A DNA stretch of 64,000 bases, from NCBI RefSeq assembly GCF_037892195.1, contig NZ_JATACI010000002.1, forward strand, positions 2,170,001 through 2,234,000. Reading direction: 5' to 3'. The stretch is from Yoonia sp. GPGPB17. GTDB taxonomy: Bacteria; Pseudomonadota; Alphaproteobacteria; Rhodobacterales; Rhodobacteraceae. The translations under genes and the position numbers were made by a program. Under the pieces are notes generated by a model. It had not been told where the DNA came from. It saw nothing but the letters and a program-made list of their open reading frames with translations, and made no database searches. Of this stretch, positions 27,231-35,207 are shown piece after piece (position 1 is the first letter of the stretch; each line of letters begins with the position of its first letter).

Positions 27231-27245
27231 TGTTACTTTATAACA
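27231..27245. promoter_or_regulatory. Putative Zur-binding site
   Basis: TGTTACTTTATAACA is an imperfect 15-base palindrome matching the Zur consensus TGTTATAnTATAACA at all but two positions. It sits between the divergent hisI-like gene (start 18 bases away) and the COG0523 GTPase (start 51 bases away), where bound Zur-Zn would repress both. The consensus is established for gamma- and alphaproteobacteria; the assignment here is inferred from sequence and context. Confidence 0.65.
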
Positions 27246-27295
27246 TATAGTTCTTCGCGCAGGATCGCTGGATTGTAAAGAGGACGAGCACTTCC

Positions 27296-28408
27296 ATGGA
27301 CACCATTGATGAGCGTATCCCCGTAACCTTGCTTACTGGGTTTCTCGGCGCGGGGAAAACGACCTTATTGAACCACTTGATCAATGATCCAGAAGCAGGA
27401 CGGATCGCTGTGATCATGAACGAATTCGGTGCTGCTGGCCTTGACCATGACTTGATCGAAGCCTCCACCGAAGAAACGATCTTGATGCAGTCCGGATGCC
27501 TGTGCTGCACGTTCCGGGGCGACATTGCCAAAACGCTTGGCAAGCTCATGGCGCGAAAACAGAATGGTGAGCTTTCGTTTGACCGCATTGTCATTGAGAC
27601 GACAGGGATCGCGGAACCTGCCCCCATCGTTCATACTCTGGTCGTCGACCAACTCATGCCGCATTACTACCGCATGGACGGGATTGTGACCGTTGCCGAT
27701 GCGGCAACAGGTGCAAGCACGCTGGAGACACAGGTGGAAGCCGTCAACCAGCTCGCCCTTGCAGATTTGATCGTCGTAACCAAGACGGATTTGGTGTCCG
27801 ACGCCGATCTTGCGTCCTATGAGGCACAAGTGAACACGATCAACAACTCGGCGCAACGCATCTACGCCAACCATGGGAAGGTACCGACCGGCGCTTTGTT
27901 CGGATTGTCGGCTTTACGGGAAGACGTGGCCACGGATGACATCGAAGCTTGGCTTGGCAAGGCGGAAAAACCACAGACGCACGACCACCACGGCGATGAC
28001 CACCATCATCATGATGGCCAGCATGGACAAGGCCATCACCATCAAGAACACCAGATCAGGTCAGCATCCATCGAAGTGCCTGAGCCAATCCCGGCCAGCG
28101 TTTTTGATTTCTGGCTCGACATGCTGATCGCGATCAAAGGTCCTGATCTCTTGCGGATAAAGGGAATTGTGCATGTTGAAGGTATGGATTGGCCCTTCGT
28201 GTTTCATGGTGTCCAACATATCTTTGATGCTCCAGTGCCTCTGAAATCCTGGACCGGGAAAGATACGACCAGCCGGGTTGTCGTTATTGCTCGGAACATG
28301 AGCCAGGATGATCTCGACGCCAGCCTGAACATGCTTCGTATGAAGCCAAAGGAGGTCGAGACGGCAACCGATGGCATGGTCCTCGAAACCGTTGAGATGC
28401 CGTTCTGA
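27296..28408 (+). CDS. COG0523 (CobW/ZagA-like) GTPase metallochaperone
   Basis: A 370-residue G3E GTPase. Walker A GFLGAGKT (residues 15-22), metal-binding CxCC in SGCLCCTF (Cys68, 70, 71), ETTGIAEPAP, and the guanine-specificity motif TKTD are present. A histidine-rich loop (about residues 226-250: HDHHGDDHHHHD and GHHHQEHQ) precedes the C-terminal domain. Such proteins deliver zinc to client enzymes under deficiency. The Zur-like box upstream and the zinc-enzyme paralogs around it support this over cobalamin synthesis. AGAGGACGAG precedes the ATG. Three bases separate it from cysS. Confidence 0.88.
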   Translation: MDTIDERIPVTLLTGFLGAGKTTLLNHLINDPEAGRIAVIMNEFGAAGLDHDLIEASTEETILMQSGCLCCTFRGDIAKTLGKLMARKQNGELSFDRIVIETTGIAEPAPIVHTLVVDQLMPHYYRMDGIVTVADAATGASTLETQVEAVNQLALADLIVVTKTDLVSDADLASYEAQVNTINNSAQRIYANHGKVPTGALFGLSALREDVATDDIEAWLGKAEKPQTHDHHGDDHHHHDGQHGQGHHHQEHQIRSASIEVPEPIPASVFDFWLDMLIAIKGPDLLRIKGIVHVEGMDWPFVFHGVQHIFDAPVPLKSWTGKDTTSRVVVIARNMSQDDLDASLNMLRMKPKEVETATDGMVLETVEMPF

Positions 28409-28411
28409 CAA

Positions 28412-29752
28412 ATGCTGAATCTTTTCAATTCCATGGGCCGCAAGATCGAACCGTTTGTTCCCCATGACCCGGATCACGCCCGCATGTATGTCTGCGGACC
28501 AACGGTGTATTCCTACGCGCATATCGGCAACGCACGACCGGCCGTCGTTTTAGACGTTCTGGCGCGGGTGCTGCGAAGGCAGGTGCCAAAGCTCACCTAT
28601 GCCCGCAATATCACGGATGTGGATGACAAGATCATCGCGGCTGCCGCGTCACGCGCGGTGAGCTGCGATGCCATCTCAGCCGAATTCACAAAAGCCTATC
28701 ACGAAGACCTCGCCGCACTGGGTGTTGCCCCGCCGGATATCGAGCCGCATGCAACGGCGCATGTCGGGCCGATGATCGAGATGATCGAAGGGCTCATCGC
28801 TGAAGGTAAAGCATACGCCGCAGAAGGCCATGTGTTATACCACATTCCCGCTTTCCCGGATTACGGCAAGCTTTCGGGTGCGAACCCGGACGAGATGCTT
28901 GCAGGAGCGCGGGTGGAGGTCGCTCCTTGGAAACGCGATCCCCGCGACTTCGTGCTTTGGAAGCCGTCTGATGCCGACCAGCCCGGCTGGGATAGCCCGT
29001 GGGGCTTTGGACGCCCCGGCTGGCACATCGAATGTTCTGCCATGATCCGCGCGCATCTGGGCGAGCAGATCGACATTCATGGCGGCGGCATCGATCTGCG
29101 TTTCCCCCATCATGAAAACGAGATTGCGCAAGGCACCAAGGCACGGTTTTGGGTCCACAACGGCCATGTGACCGTATCGGGCGCCAAGATGTCCAAATCG
29201 CTCGGCAATGTTCTGTTGGTGCGCGATCTTCTCAAGAAAGCTCCGGGCGAGGCGATCCGCTATGCTCTCTTGTCAGCGCAGTATCGCCAGCCGCTTGACT
29301 GGACGCCCGAGACCCCAAAGGCGGCGCGCGCGGCGCTTGATCGGCTTTATGGCGCCTTGCGCGACCAACCGGCGGCAGAGCCATCACCGGATGACATGGC
29401 CCCGGTGCTGGCCGCGCTTGATGATGACTTGAACACCCCGGCCGCCTTTGCCGCTCTGCATGCGCTTGCTGCGCGAGTGCATGCTGAAGCCGACCCAAGC
29501 CGCCGCGCCCAGATCGCCGCAGGGCTGCGCCAGGCAGGCGGTTTCCTTGGTCTCCTGCAGCAGGATCCAATTGCTTGGGCGAAAGCGGGTGCTGGCGAGG
29601 TCGATCACATCGAAGCGCTGGTGGCAAACCGTGCTCAAGCACGTGCCGATCGCGATTGGCAACGCGCAGACGACTTGCGTGACCAGTTGCTGGCCCTTGG
29701 CGTGGAAGTTGAGGACTCTGGCGGCGAGAGCCGCTGGCGGATGCGCGCATGA
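28412..29752 (+). CDS. cysS: Cysteinyl-tRNA synthetase (probable second copy, CysRS2)
   Basis: A 446-residue class I synthetase with Cys28 in [15 protein letters not shown] (HIGN signature 37-40), [27 protein letters not shown], and KMSKS in [10 protein letters not shown]. All four usual zinc ligands (Cys28, Cys of WHIEC, His and Glu of HHENE) are kept, so it still binds zinc. Slightly shorter than typical 460-residue CysRS. Its position directly after the COG0523 GTPase (3 bases) suggests a zinc-stress paralog; whether another cysS exists lies outside the window. The stop overlaps the ATG of yidD by four bases. Confidence 0.88.
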   Translation: MLNLFNSMGRKIEPFVPHDPDHARMYVCGPTVYSYAHIGNARPAVVLDVLARVLRRQVPKLTYARNITDVDDKIIAAAASRAVSCDAISAEFTKAYHEDLAALGVAPPDIEPHATAHVGPMIEMIEGLIAEGKAYAAEGHVLYHIPAFPDYGKLSGANPDEMLAGARVEVAPWKRDPRDFVLWKPSDADQPGWDSPWGFGRPGWHIECSAMIRAHLGEQIDIHGGGIDLRFPHHENEIAQGTKARFWVHNGHVTVSGAKMSKSLGNVLLVRDLLKKAPGEAIRYALLSAQYRQPLDWTPETPKAARAALDRLYGALRDQPAAEPSPDDMAPVLAALDDDLNTPAAFAALHALAARVHAEADPSRRAQIAAGLRQAGGFLGLLQQDPIAWAKAGAGEVDHIEALVANRAQARADRDWQRADDLRDQLLALGVEVEDSGGESRWRMRA

Positions 29753-30261
29753 GGGGTTTCGTCACCTGGCTTTTGATCCTTCCGACCCGTGGTTACAGGC
29801 TCATCCTGTCTCCCTGGCTTGGCCACTCATGCCGATTTCAACCAACCTGCTCTGTCTACGCGATCGAAGCCCTGGAAACCCACGGACCTGTTCGCGGCCT
29901 CTGGCTCACGCTTCACCGACTGGCACGCTGCAATCCATGGGGCGGGTCAGGGTTTGATCCTGTGCCACCAGTTGAAACCCCCGGATCAAATGAAGCCAGG
30001 TGTTGCATAGCAAAACGCAGTGATCAGTTGCGGCTACAAATCCCCACCGGCCTCGCTGAAGAAACCGGATTCTGCCATAGCGTCAGGTCATTGATGCGCA
30101 CGGCATGCGTTTCGGCTGCGGCGTCTTCTCAAAGACGAAGGGTCCGAAGTCTGATGAATATTGTGAACCCCAGTCAGAATCAGTCTGCCCGAACAACTTG
30201 GACATCTGAAACGCTTACGACACTGACCCAGCCCCCTGAAATCGGGCCACTGGGGTGCTAG
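29749..30261 (+). CDS. yidD: Second YidD copy with unrelated C-terminal extension
   Basis: Residues 1-75 are a complete Yid[59 protein letters not shown]. Residues after about 82 ([16 protein letters not shown] onward) have no YidD counterpart and the last part reads into the end of the IS remnant at 30224. The natural stop was probably lost in a rearrangement at about 30 kb. Start overlaps the cysS stop (ATGA), so it is expressed with cysS and the GTPase. Confidence 0.7.
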   Translation: MRGFVTWLLILPTRGYRLILSPWLGHSCRFQPTCSVYAIEALETHGPVRGLWLTLHRLARCNPWGGSGFDPVPPVETPGSNEARCCIAKRSDQLRLQIPTGLAEETGFCHSVRSLMRTACVSAAASSQRRRVRSLMNIVNPSQNQSARTTWTSETLTTLTQPPEIGPLGC

Positions 30262-30353
30262 TAATCCGTCCAAGCAAAGGATGGACTATGAAACGCAGAT
30301 TTAGTGATGAGCAGATCATTGGAACGATCAAGGAATACGAGGCCGGGGTGAAG
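30224..30353 (+). mobile_element. IS3-family insertion sequence remnant (left end and start of orfA)
   Basis: The stretch begins with a terminal-repeat-like end (TGACCCAGCCCCCTGAAATC) and an ATG at 30288 giving MKRRFSDEQIIGTIKEYEAG, the N-terminus of IS3-type OrfA (IS407-like group). After about 22 residues similarity stops and the next gene's 3' end begins. OrfB and the right end are missing. It marks the right edge of the zinc island and testifies to past transposition and deletion. Confidence 0.7.
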
Positions 30354-30442
30354 CCATTCAGAGTCACCCCAGACCAGATGCTTGCTACCAAAGCCATAGA
30401 GGCACCTCCAAATTTTGAAGTCACTGCACCAAGGTACTTGTG

Positions 30443-31600
30443 TCAGCGAACCTTCGCTATAATCGAAACCGCAAAAGCGGCAAACGCGATGGCTGCTCCT
30501 ACAAATCCGAGAGCTGCGAAGCCAACTGAACCGACGACAAGACCACCAATCCCGGCTCCAATGCCTTGGCCAAGATAAATGACGGAGGTGTTCAACGCGA
30601 GCGTAAGCGCACTTTGTTCAGGGTCCGCCTGAACCAGCGCCTTTTCAATCGCTGGCGACGGCGCAATGAGCGTGGCAGAGGTTAGGAAAATCACGACTGC
30701 GACGAGCGCGATATTGACCCAAGAGCCCTGCGTTCCACTTAGGAACACGACACTCCACGCTCCAAGGACGAGCGCAAAGAGAAGATACATGACGCGCATG
30801 TTTGGCAGGAAGGCCCGTCGATCCGCCAGAATGCTGCTGCAAGCGATGAGGCCGCCGATGGACCCAAACCCTATGGCCGATTGCATTGCGCCGATGCCAG
30901 CGCCTTCAAGGCCCGTAGATGCTGTTATGATTGGGCCGAGAAAGGCGATAATCGGATAAGCAGCGATGAACGATGTGCCGATCAGGAAGAGCCCCAGCAG
31001 TACGACTGGCTTTTTTACGACCGACCAATCAGATTTCGGCGGGGTTTCGTCAGCAGCGCTGTGGGGCACGAGGAGGGCAATCGCAGGGATTACTGCCAAC
31101 ACAACTATGGCCGCAAACACAAAGGTAGAGCGCCACCCAAAGGCACTTCCCACGATTGTACCAAGCGGGACCCCAACGATAAACGCGATAGTGAGCCCGG
31201 ACAGGATAATGCCAAGAGCTTGCCCCTGGCGCTCTGCGGGGACGAGACTCGCGCCGATGGCTCCGGCCATTGGCATGACACCTGCCGACACGGCGGCCAC
31301 CAAGACACGCGCTGCAAGAAAGCCTTCAAACGCTGGCAGGAACGCCGTACCCAAATTGACCACCGAAACGCTTACCAATGAAGCGATTAACACTCTCTTG
31401 CGCTCAAACCCCGACAGCGCACTTACCACCAAAGGCGACGCGATTGCGCTGGTAATTGCGAACGCGGCAATGAGTTGTCCCGCCGTCGAAACAGACACGC
31501 CAAGATCGGTCGCAAGATCTGCAAGCAGACCCGAGAACACGTAGCTTTGCGTGCCGACAACAAATGCCGCGAGCGCAAGGATATAGATTGCAATGGGCAT
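30443..31600 (-). CDS. MFS efflux transporter (AraJ/DHA1 type)
   Basis: A 385-residue protein with twelve membrane helices. DHA1 features are visible: SGLLADLATDLGVSVSTAGQ after helix 1, the loop LSGFERKRVLIASLVSVSVV, motif C-like VGVPLGTIVGSAFGWR in helix 5 and a central loop with KSDWSVVKKP. Drug or sugar-efflux families share this layout; the substrate is unknown. It ends nine bases before the FMN reductase start of transcription order (reductase first, 31611-32168), so the two are probably one operon opposite the LysR gene. Confidence 0.85.
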   Translation of the reverse strand: MPIAIYILALAAFVVGTQSYVFSGLLADLATDLGVSVSTAGQLIAAFAITSAIASPLVVSALSGFERKRVLIASLVSVSVVNLGTAFLPAFEGFLAARVLVAAVSAGVMPMAGAIGASLVPAERQGQALGIILSGLTIAFIVGVPLGTIVGSAFGWRSTFVFAAIVVLAVIPAIALLVPHSAADETPPKSDWSVVKKPVVLLGLFLIGTSFIAAYPIIAFLGPIITASTGLEGAGIGAMQSAIGFGSIGGLIACSSILADRRAFLPNMRVMYLLFALVLGAWSVVFLSGTQGSWVNIALVAVVIFLTSATLIAPSPAIEKALVQADPEQSALTLALNTSVIYLGQGIGAGIGGLVVGSVGFAALGFVGAAIAFAAFAVSIIAKVR

Positions 31601-31610
31601 TTCGACAGTC

Positions 31611-32168
31611 CTATGCAGGTACGGTTTCTGAAATCAGAAGTGCCAGACCACTTCGGAGCTTTTCGACCAACTCCGGGTCCGACAGGCTTTCTGTCGTCTC
31701 GTTGAACTTCTCCTGCCACGGGCCGACCGCAAAATGCGCCCGCACATCTCCACCAAGATATGGTGCAGCTTCGACAGCTGTAGCCAGGACCGTGGCACCG
31801 CCCCATTGACCGCCCGACGCCGACATGAAAAGAGCGGGCTTGTTCTGCCAGACATTCACGTCGATCCGGGATACCCAATCGAGTGTGTTTTTGAACGCTG
31901 CTGTGTAGCTGCCGTTGTGCTCCGCGAATGAAACGATCAGAGCGTCCGCCGTTTCGATCACACTTCGAAACGCATGAGCCGCATCAGGTATCCCATACGC
32001 CTCTTCGCGCTCTGGTGAGTAGATTGGCATCTCGAATTTGTTGAGGTCGAGAACATGAACCTCCGCGCCTGTTGCAATCTCTGTAGCCATCACTTGTGAG
32101 GCGTGGCGTGCAAGACGGGCATTGATCGAAGTGGTGCTGTTGCTCGCACCGAAAGCAAGAATGAGCAT
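31611..32168 (-). CDS. NADPH-dependent FMN reductase-family protein
   Basis: A 185-residue flavodoxin-fold reductase: LILAFGASNSTTSINARLAR, HVLDLNKFEMPIYSPEREEA, VSFAEHNGSYTAAFKNTLDW (the usual EYN-like flavin loop) and FMSASGGQWGGATVLATAVE. The family reduces quinones, azo compounds or FMN. Divergent from the LysR gene across a palindromic operator, a classic arrangement for an inducible quinone-stress reductase. Confidence 0.82.
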   Translation of the reverse strand: MLILAFGASNSTTSINARLARHASQVMATEIATGAEVHVLDLNKFEMPIYSPEREEAYGIPDAAHAFRSVIETADALIVSFAEHNGSYTAAFKNTLDWVSRIDVNVWQNKPALFMSASGGQWGGATVLATAVEAAPYLGGDVRAHFAVGPWQEKFNETTESLSDPELVEKLRSGLALLISETVPA

Positions 32169-32239
32169 TAATGGCCTCCGAGTTTCAAAGTCTCTTGCTA
32201 AATATCTATTGTTGCATCAAAGTTTGATAGAGCACAAAA

Positions 32240-32256
32240 TGAGCATCATATGCTCA
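32240..32256. promoter_or_regulatory. LysR-type operator, copy 1
   Basis: TGAGCAT-CAT-ATGCTCA, a 7-bp inverted repeat of the form TGAGCA-N5-TGCTCA (T-N11-A class), lies between the divergent FMN reductase and LysR genes, 19 bases before the LysR start. The same core occurs at 33153-33175 before the NmrA gene. Binding by the local LysR protein is inferred. Confidence 0.65.
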
Positions 32257-32274
32257 CAGAAGTGACAGGTTGAT

Positions 32275-33129
32275 TTGGACAATTGGAATGAAATTCGCAC
32301 GGCGGCACATGTCGCTCGGCTAGGGACGATAAGCGCCGCCTCTGCAGAGCTTGGCGTGCACCGGATCACCGTGACACGGCATATCGATGCCTTGGAAAGC
32401 TTGCTGGGGGCCAAGCTGTTTCAGCGACACGCGCGTGGCTTCACCCCAACCGAGTTAGGGCTGGAATTGTTGCGCATTGCCGATGCAACGGACGCACAGT
32501 TTGGCGAACTGTATCGGCTGGCGCGAGGTGCTTCAGACAAGATCGACGGCACAGTCGTCATCACAGCTCTCGATGTCCTGATCCCCTTCATTCTGCCAAT
32601 GATTGCTCAGGTCCAAAACGAGCATCCCGGCCTGAACGTGAACCTTGTCAGCAGCGACCGGGTGCTAAAACTGGAGTATGGGGAGGCTGCATTGGCTTTT
32701 CGGATTGGAGCCAAGCCAGATCATCCAGACAACGTCGTCATTCCGGCGCTCACAATTGACATGGGGCTCTACGCGTCACCGCAGTACATCGAGATTCATG
32801 GGCGGCCGCACCATCAAGATACGTTCAAAGCACATCGTTTCGTCGGTCCGGACGACACCGCGCCCCGCCCCCTCTACTTTGATTGGCTCGAAGCCCATGT
32901 TCCAAGCAACTGTATTCACCTCCGCTGCAACAATGTGGTCAGTACATTCGAAGCCGCCAAAGCTGGCCTTGGGATAGGGTTCTTACCAAAACATACCGCT
33001 GAGGCGCTTGGCTGTGTTCAAATCATGGAACCAGAGCCACTGTGGCAGGAAACCGTCTGGGCCGTGACGCATATGGATCTACACCGCAGCTCCAAGGTTC
33101 AGGCAGTCTTGAGTGCTGTTCGATCCTAA
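32275..33129 (+). CDS. LysR-family transcriptional regulator
   Basis: A 284-residue LTTR: N-terminal winged HTH (ARLGTISAASAELGVHRITV, RHIDALESLLGAKLFQRHAR) and an effector domain (VVITALDVLIPFILPMIAQV, AGLGIGFLPKHTAEALG). The start is TTG at 32275 (LDNWNEIR) preceded by ACAGGT, since no ATG fits. Expected to sense a quinone or aldehyde and control the reductase/MFS pair and, through the second copy of its operator, the NmrA-led operon. Confidence 0.85.
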   Translation: MDNWNEIRTAAHVARLGTISAASAELGVHRITVTRHIDALESLLGAKLFQRHARGFTPTELGLELLRIADATDAQFGELYRLARGASDKIDGTVVITALDVLIPFILPMIAQVQNEHPGLNVNLVSSDRVLKLEYGEAALAFRIGAKPDHPDNVVIPALTIDMGLYASPQYIEIHGRPHHQDTFKAHRFVGPDDTAPRPLYFDWLEAHVPSNCIHLRCNNVVSTFEAAKAGLGIGFLPKHTAEALGCVQIMEPEPLWQETVWAVTHMDLHRSSKVQAVLSAVRS

Positions 33130-33152
33130 TGACGAGGCTAAATATATGACAT

Positions 33153-33175
33153 AAATGAGCATATACTGCTCATTT
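33153..33175. promoter_or_regulatory. LysR-type operator, copy 2
   Basis: AAATGAGCA-TATAC-TGCTCATTT is a perfect 9-bp inverted repeat around a five-base spacer, with the same TGAGCA-N5-TGCTCA core as the site at 32240. It lies about 73 bases before the NmrA-family start, so the LysR protein probably activates or represses the plus-strand operon from here. Confidence 0.7.
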
Positions 33176-33247
33176 GACGACCTACTCATCATACAGTCGA
33201 CATATCATTTTCAGAGTAACATCAATTGGCTCTGAGAGGATTTGTCC

Positions 33248-34120
33248 ATGTCGTCCCCCAAAATCTATGATCGTCCCATCGTTGTTTCCGGCGCGACCGG
33301 CAAACAGGGTGGTGCCGTCGCTAAGCATCTGCTGGCCCACGGCCATTCTGTGCGAGCCCTGACCCGCAGCCCGGATAAGCCTGCCGCGAAGGCGCTGTCA
33401 GAGATCGGAGCAGAAGTGGTGAAAGCCGATCTCGAGGATCGCGCCTCGCTGGACGCGGCACTGAAGGGTGCGGCTGGTTTGTATTCAGTGCAAGACTTTT
33501 TGGAAGCAGGCGTTGAGGCCGAAGAGCGTCAGGGAAAAACTTTGGCTGAAGCAGCCGCAGCGTCGGATATTGAGCATATCGTCTACACGGGCGCGTCGAC
33601 CATGGACAGGAACACCGGCGTTCCGCATCTCGACAGTAAGTGGAACGTTGAGATAGCGATCCGCAACTCCGGCAAGCCCTGGACCGTATTTCGCCCCGCC
33701 GCCTTCATGGATAACTGGGAATGGGAACGCGAAAGCATCGCCGAGAGTGGTGCGATCCACTACCCGATGCAGCCTGACATGCCCTACGCCCAGATCGCCT
33801 GTGACGATATCGGCCGCATGGTGGCGCTTGCTTTTGAACAGCCAAGCATGTGGGCCAACAAAGCCTCTCCAATCACCGGTGACATCTCCACCATGAACGA
33901 GGTCGCAGCGACGCTCGGGCGGGTGATGGGGCGCGACGTGGCCTACAACCAAGTCAGCTACGATGAGGCCGAGAAGGCAATGGGCGAAGAGCTGATGCTG
34001 ATGTTCAAATCCTTCGATGACATCGGCATGGACGGCAGCCCTTACAACCTGCGTCAGTGGCTTGGCGAGATCACCGACTTTGAACCCTATCTGCGCAACG
34101 CCGGATGGGGCCAAGATTAA
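33248..34120 (+). CDS. NmrA-family NAD(P)-binding protein
   Basis: A 290-residue atypical short-chain reductase: IVVSGATGKQGGAVAKHLLA (GxxGxxG NAD(P) loop), LTRSPDKPAAK, VYTGASTMDRNTGVPHLDSK, TVFRPAAFMDNWEWERESIA. NmrA/QorB-like proteins reduce quinones or sense NAD(P) redox state. ATG 33248 has GAGAGGAT eight bases upstream. First gene of a four-gene plus-strand run behind the second LysR operator. Confidence 0.85.
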   Translation: MSSPKIYDRPIVVSGATGKQGGAVAKHLLAHGHSVRALTRSPDKPAAKALSEIGAEVVKADLEDRASLDAALKGAAGLYSVQDFLEAGVEAEERQGKTLAEAAAASDIEHIVYTGASTMDRNTGVPHLDSKWNVEIAIRNSGKPWTVFRPAAFMDNWEWERESIAESGAIHYPMQPDMPYAQIACDDIGRMVALAFEQPSMWANKASPITGDISTMNEVAATLGRVMGRDVAYNQVSYDEAEKAMGEELMLMFKSFDDIGMDGSPYNLRQWLGEITDFEPYLRNAGWGQD

Positions 34121-34181
34121 GCACTTGAAACGGGCGAGGCGGATTAAGAGCCGCCCGCCCGGACCAATGAGGGTTTCTAAG

Positions 34182-34739
34182 ATGACCGACGCTGTTCAAG
34201 ACGTTCTCGAATTCTGGTTTGCCAAAGACATCGCTCGCAACTGGTTCAGTGGCGGCGATGCTTTTGATGCCACGGTGAAGGAGCATTTTGGATCAACGCT
34301 GCAAGCGGCAGCAGCAGGGCAACTTGAGAATTGGAAAGAGACGGTCGATGGGCGCCTAGCCCTCGTGATCGTGCTCGATCAGTTCAGCCGCAACATCCAT
34401 CGCGGCGATGCCGCGACCTATGCCAACGACCCCGCAGGGCTCGCCTTGGCAAAACATGCGCTGCGCATGGGAGATGACCTCTGGCTCAAGACCTACCGCC
34501 CCGACGACTGGCGGACTTTTCTTTACCTTCCATTCATGCACAGCGAAGACTTGGAGGATCAGCGCCTATGCCTGGAGCTTCTCCAAATGCATGGCCCCGA
34601 ACATGGCGTGGCCCACGCACGTCACCATCTCGACATCGTTGCGCGCTTCGGACGCTTCCCGCACCGCAACGCTATCCTTGGCCGCGACAGCACACCCGAA
34701 GAACTGGTCTTCATGACCGTAAAGGAGATCGTCGGATGA
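34182..34739 (+). CDS. DUF924-family protein
   Basis: A 185-residue protein with the DUF924 pattern: VLEFWFAKDIARNWFSGGDA, ALVIVLDQFSRNIHRGDAAT, TFLYLPFMHSEDLEDQRLCL and RFGRFPHRNAILGRDSTPEE. All-helical TPR-like fold, function unknown though often annotated near redox genes. GAGGG lies about nine bases before ATG 34182. Overlaps the next gene's start by four bases. Confidence 0.85.
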   Translation: MTDAVQDVLEFWFAKDIARNWFSGGDAFDATVKEHFGSTLQAAAAGQLENWKETVDGRLALVIVLDQFSRNIHRGDAATYANDPAGLALAKHALRMGDDLWLKTYRPDDWRTFLYLPFMHSEDLEDQRLCLELLQMHGPEHGVAHARHHLDIVARFGRFPHRNAILGRDSTPEELVFMTVKEIVG

Positions 34740-35197
34740 TGCGGAGCTATACAACAGGCGAGGACGTGACTCGGGCTTTCTTCGACGCGTGGAACGCACA
34801 AGACCTCGATTGGCTCGCCGATCTGTTCGTGGACGACGCGGACTTCGTGAATGTCGTCGGCTTCTGGTGGACGACGCGTCGCCAAATCCGCAAGGCGCAT
34901 GACTACGGGTTTCGTAAGATTTTCCAAGACGCGCGCGTTGAAATCGTCGCGCTGAAATCGCGCGCCTTGGGCAAGGATGTCGAGGTCGTTCACACTGTCT
35001 CGACCCTCGTTGGCCAGAATGACGAACACGGTATCACAGCAGGTCAGCGCATCGCCGTCATCACCATCGTGGCACACCGGCAGAAAGACGGCGGCTTCCG
35101 CATCGTGAGTTGTCAGAACACCGACCGCGTGGATGGTGCAGACACCCATCTCAACACCGATGCAGGCTTCCGCCCCGCATCCTATCAGGTAGATTAA
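34736..35197 (+). CDS. SnoaL-like (SgcJ/EcaC-type) NTF2-fold protein
   Basis: A 153-residue protein: MMRSYTTGEDVTRAFFDAWN, AQDLDWLADLFVDDADFVNV, GFWWTTRRQIRKAHDYGFRK. NTF2-fold proteins of this kind are often small-molecule isomerases, hydrolases or stress proteins. The double ATG overlaps the DUF924 stop (ATGATG). Eleven bases precede the glutathionyl-hydroquinone reductase gene. Function in this operon unknown. Confidence 0.8.
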   Translation: MMRSYTTGEDVTRAFFDAWNAQDLDWLADLFVDDADFVNVVGFWWTTRRQIRKAHDYGFRKIFQDARVEIVALKSRALGKDVEVVHTVSTLVGQNDEHGITAGQRIAVITIVAHRQKDGGFRIVSCQNTDRVDGADTHLNTDAGFRPASYQVD

Positions 35198-35207
35198 GGA
35201 GACACCG

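Noticed and set aside
34112..34121. TTAAGC at the end of the NmrA gene resembling the frameshift octamer
   Set aside because: It reads GATTAAGCAC, is the normal stop codon context, and the gene is full length; it is not GCTTAAGC.
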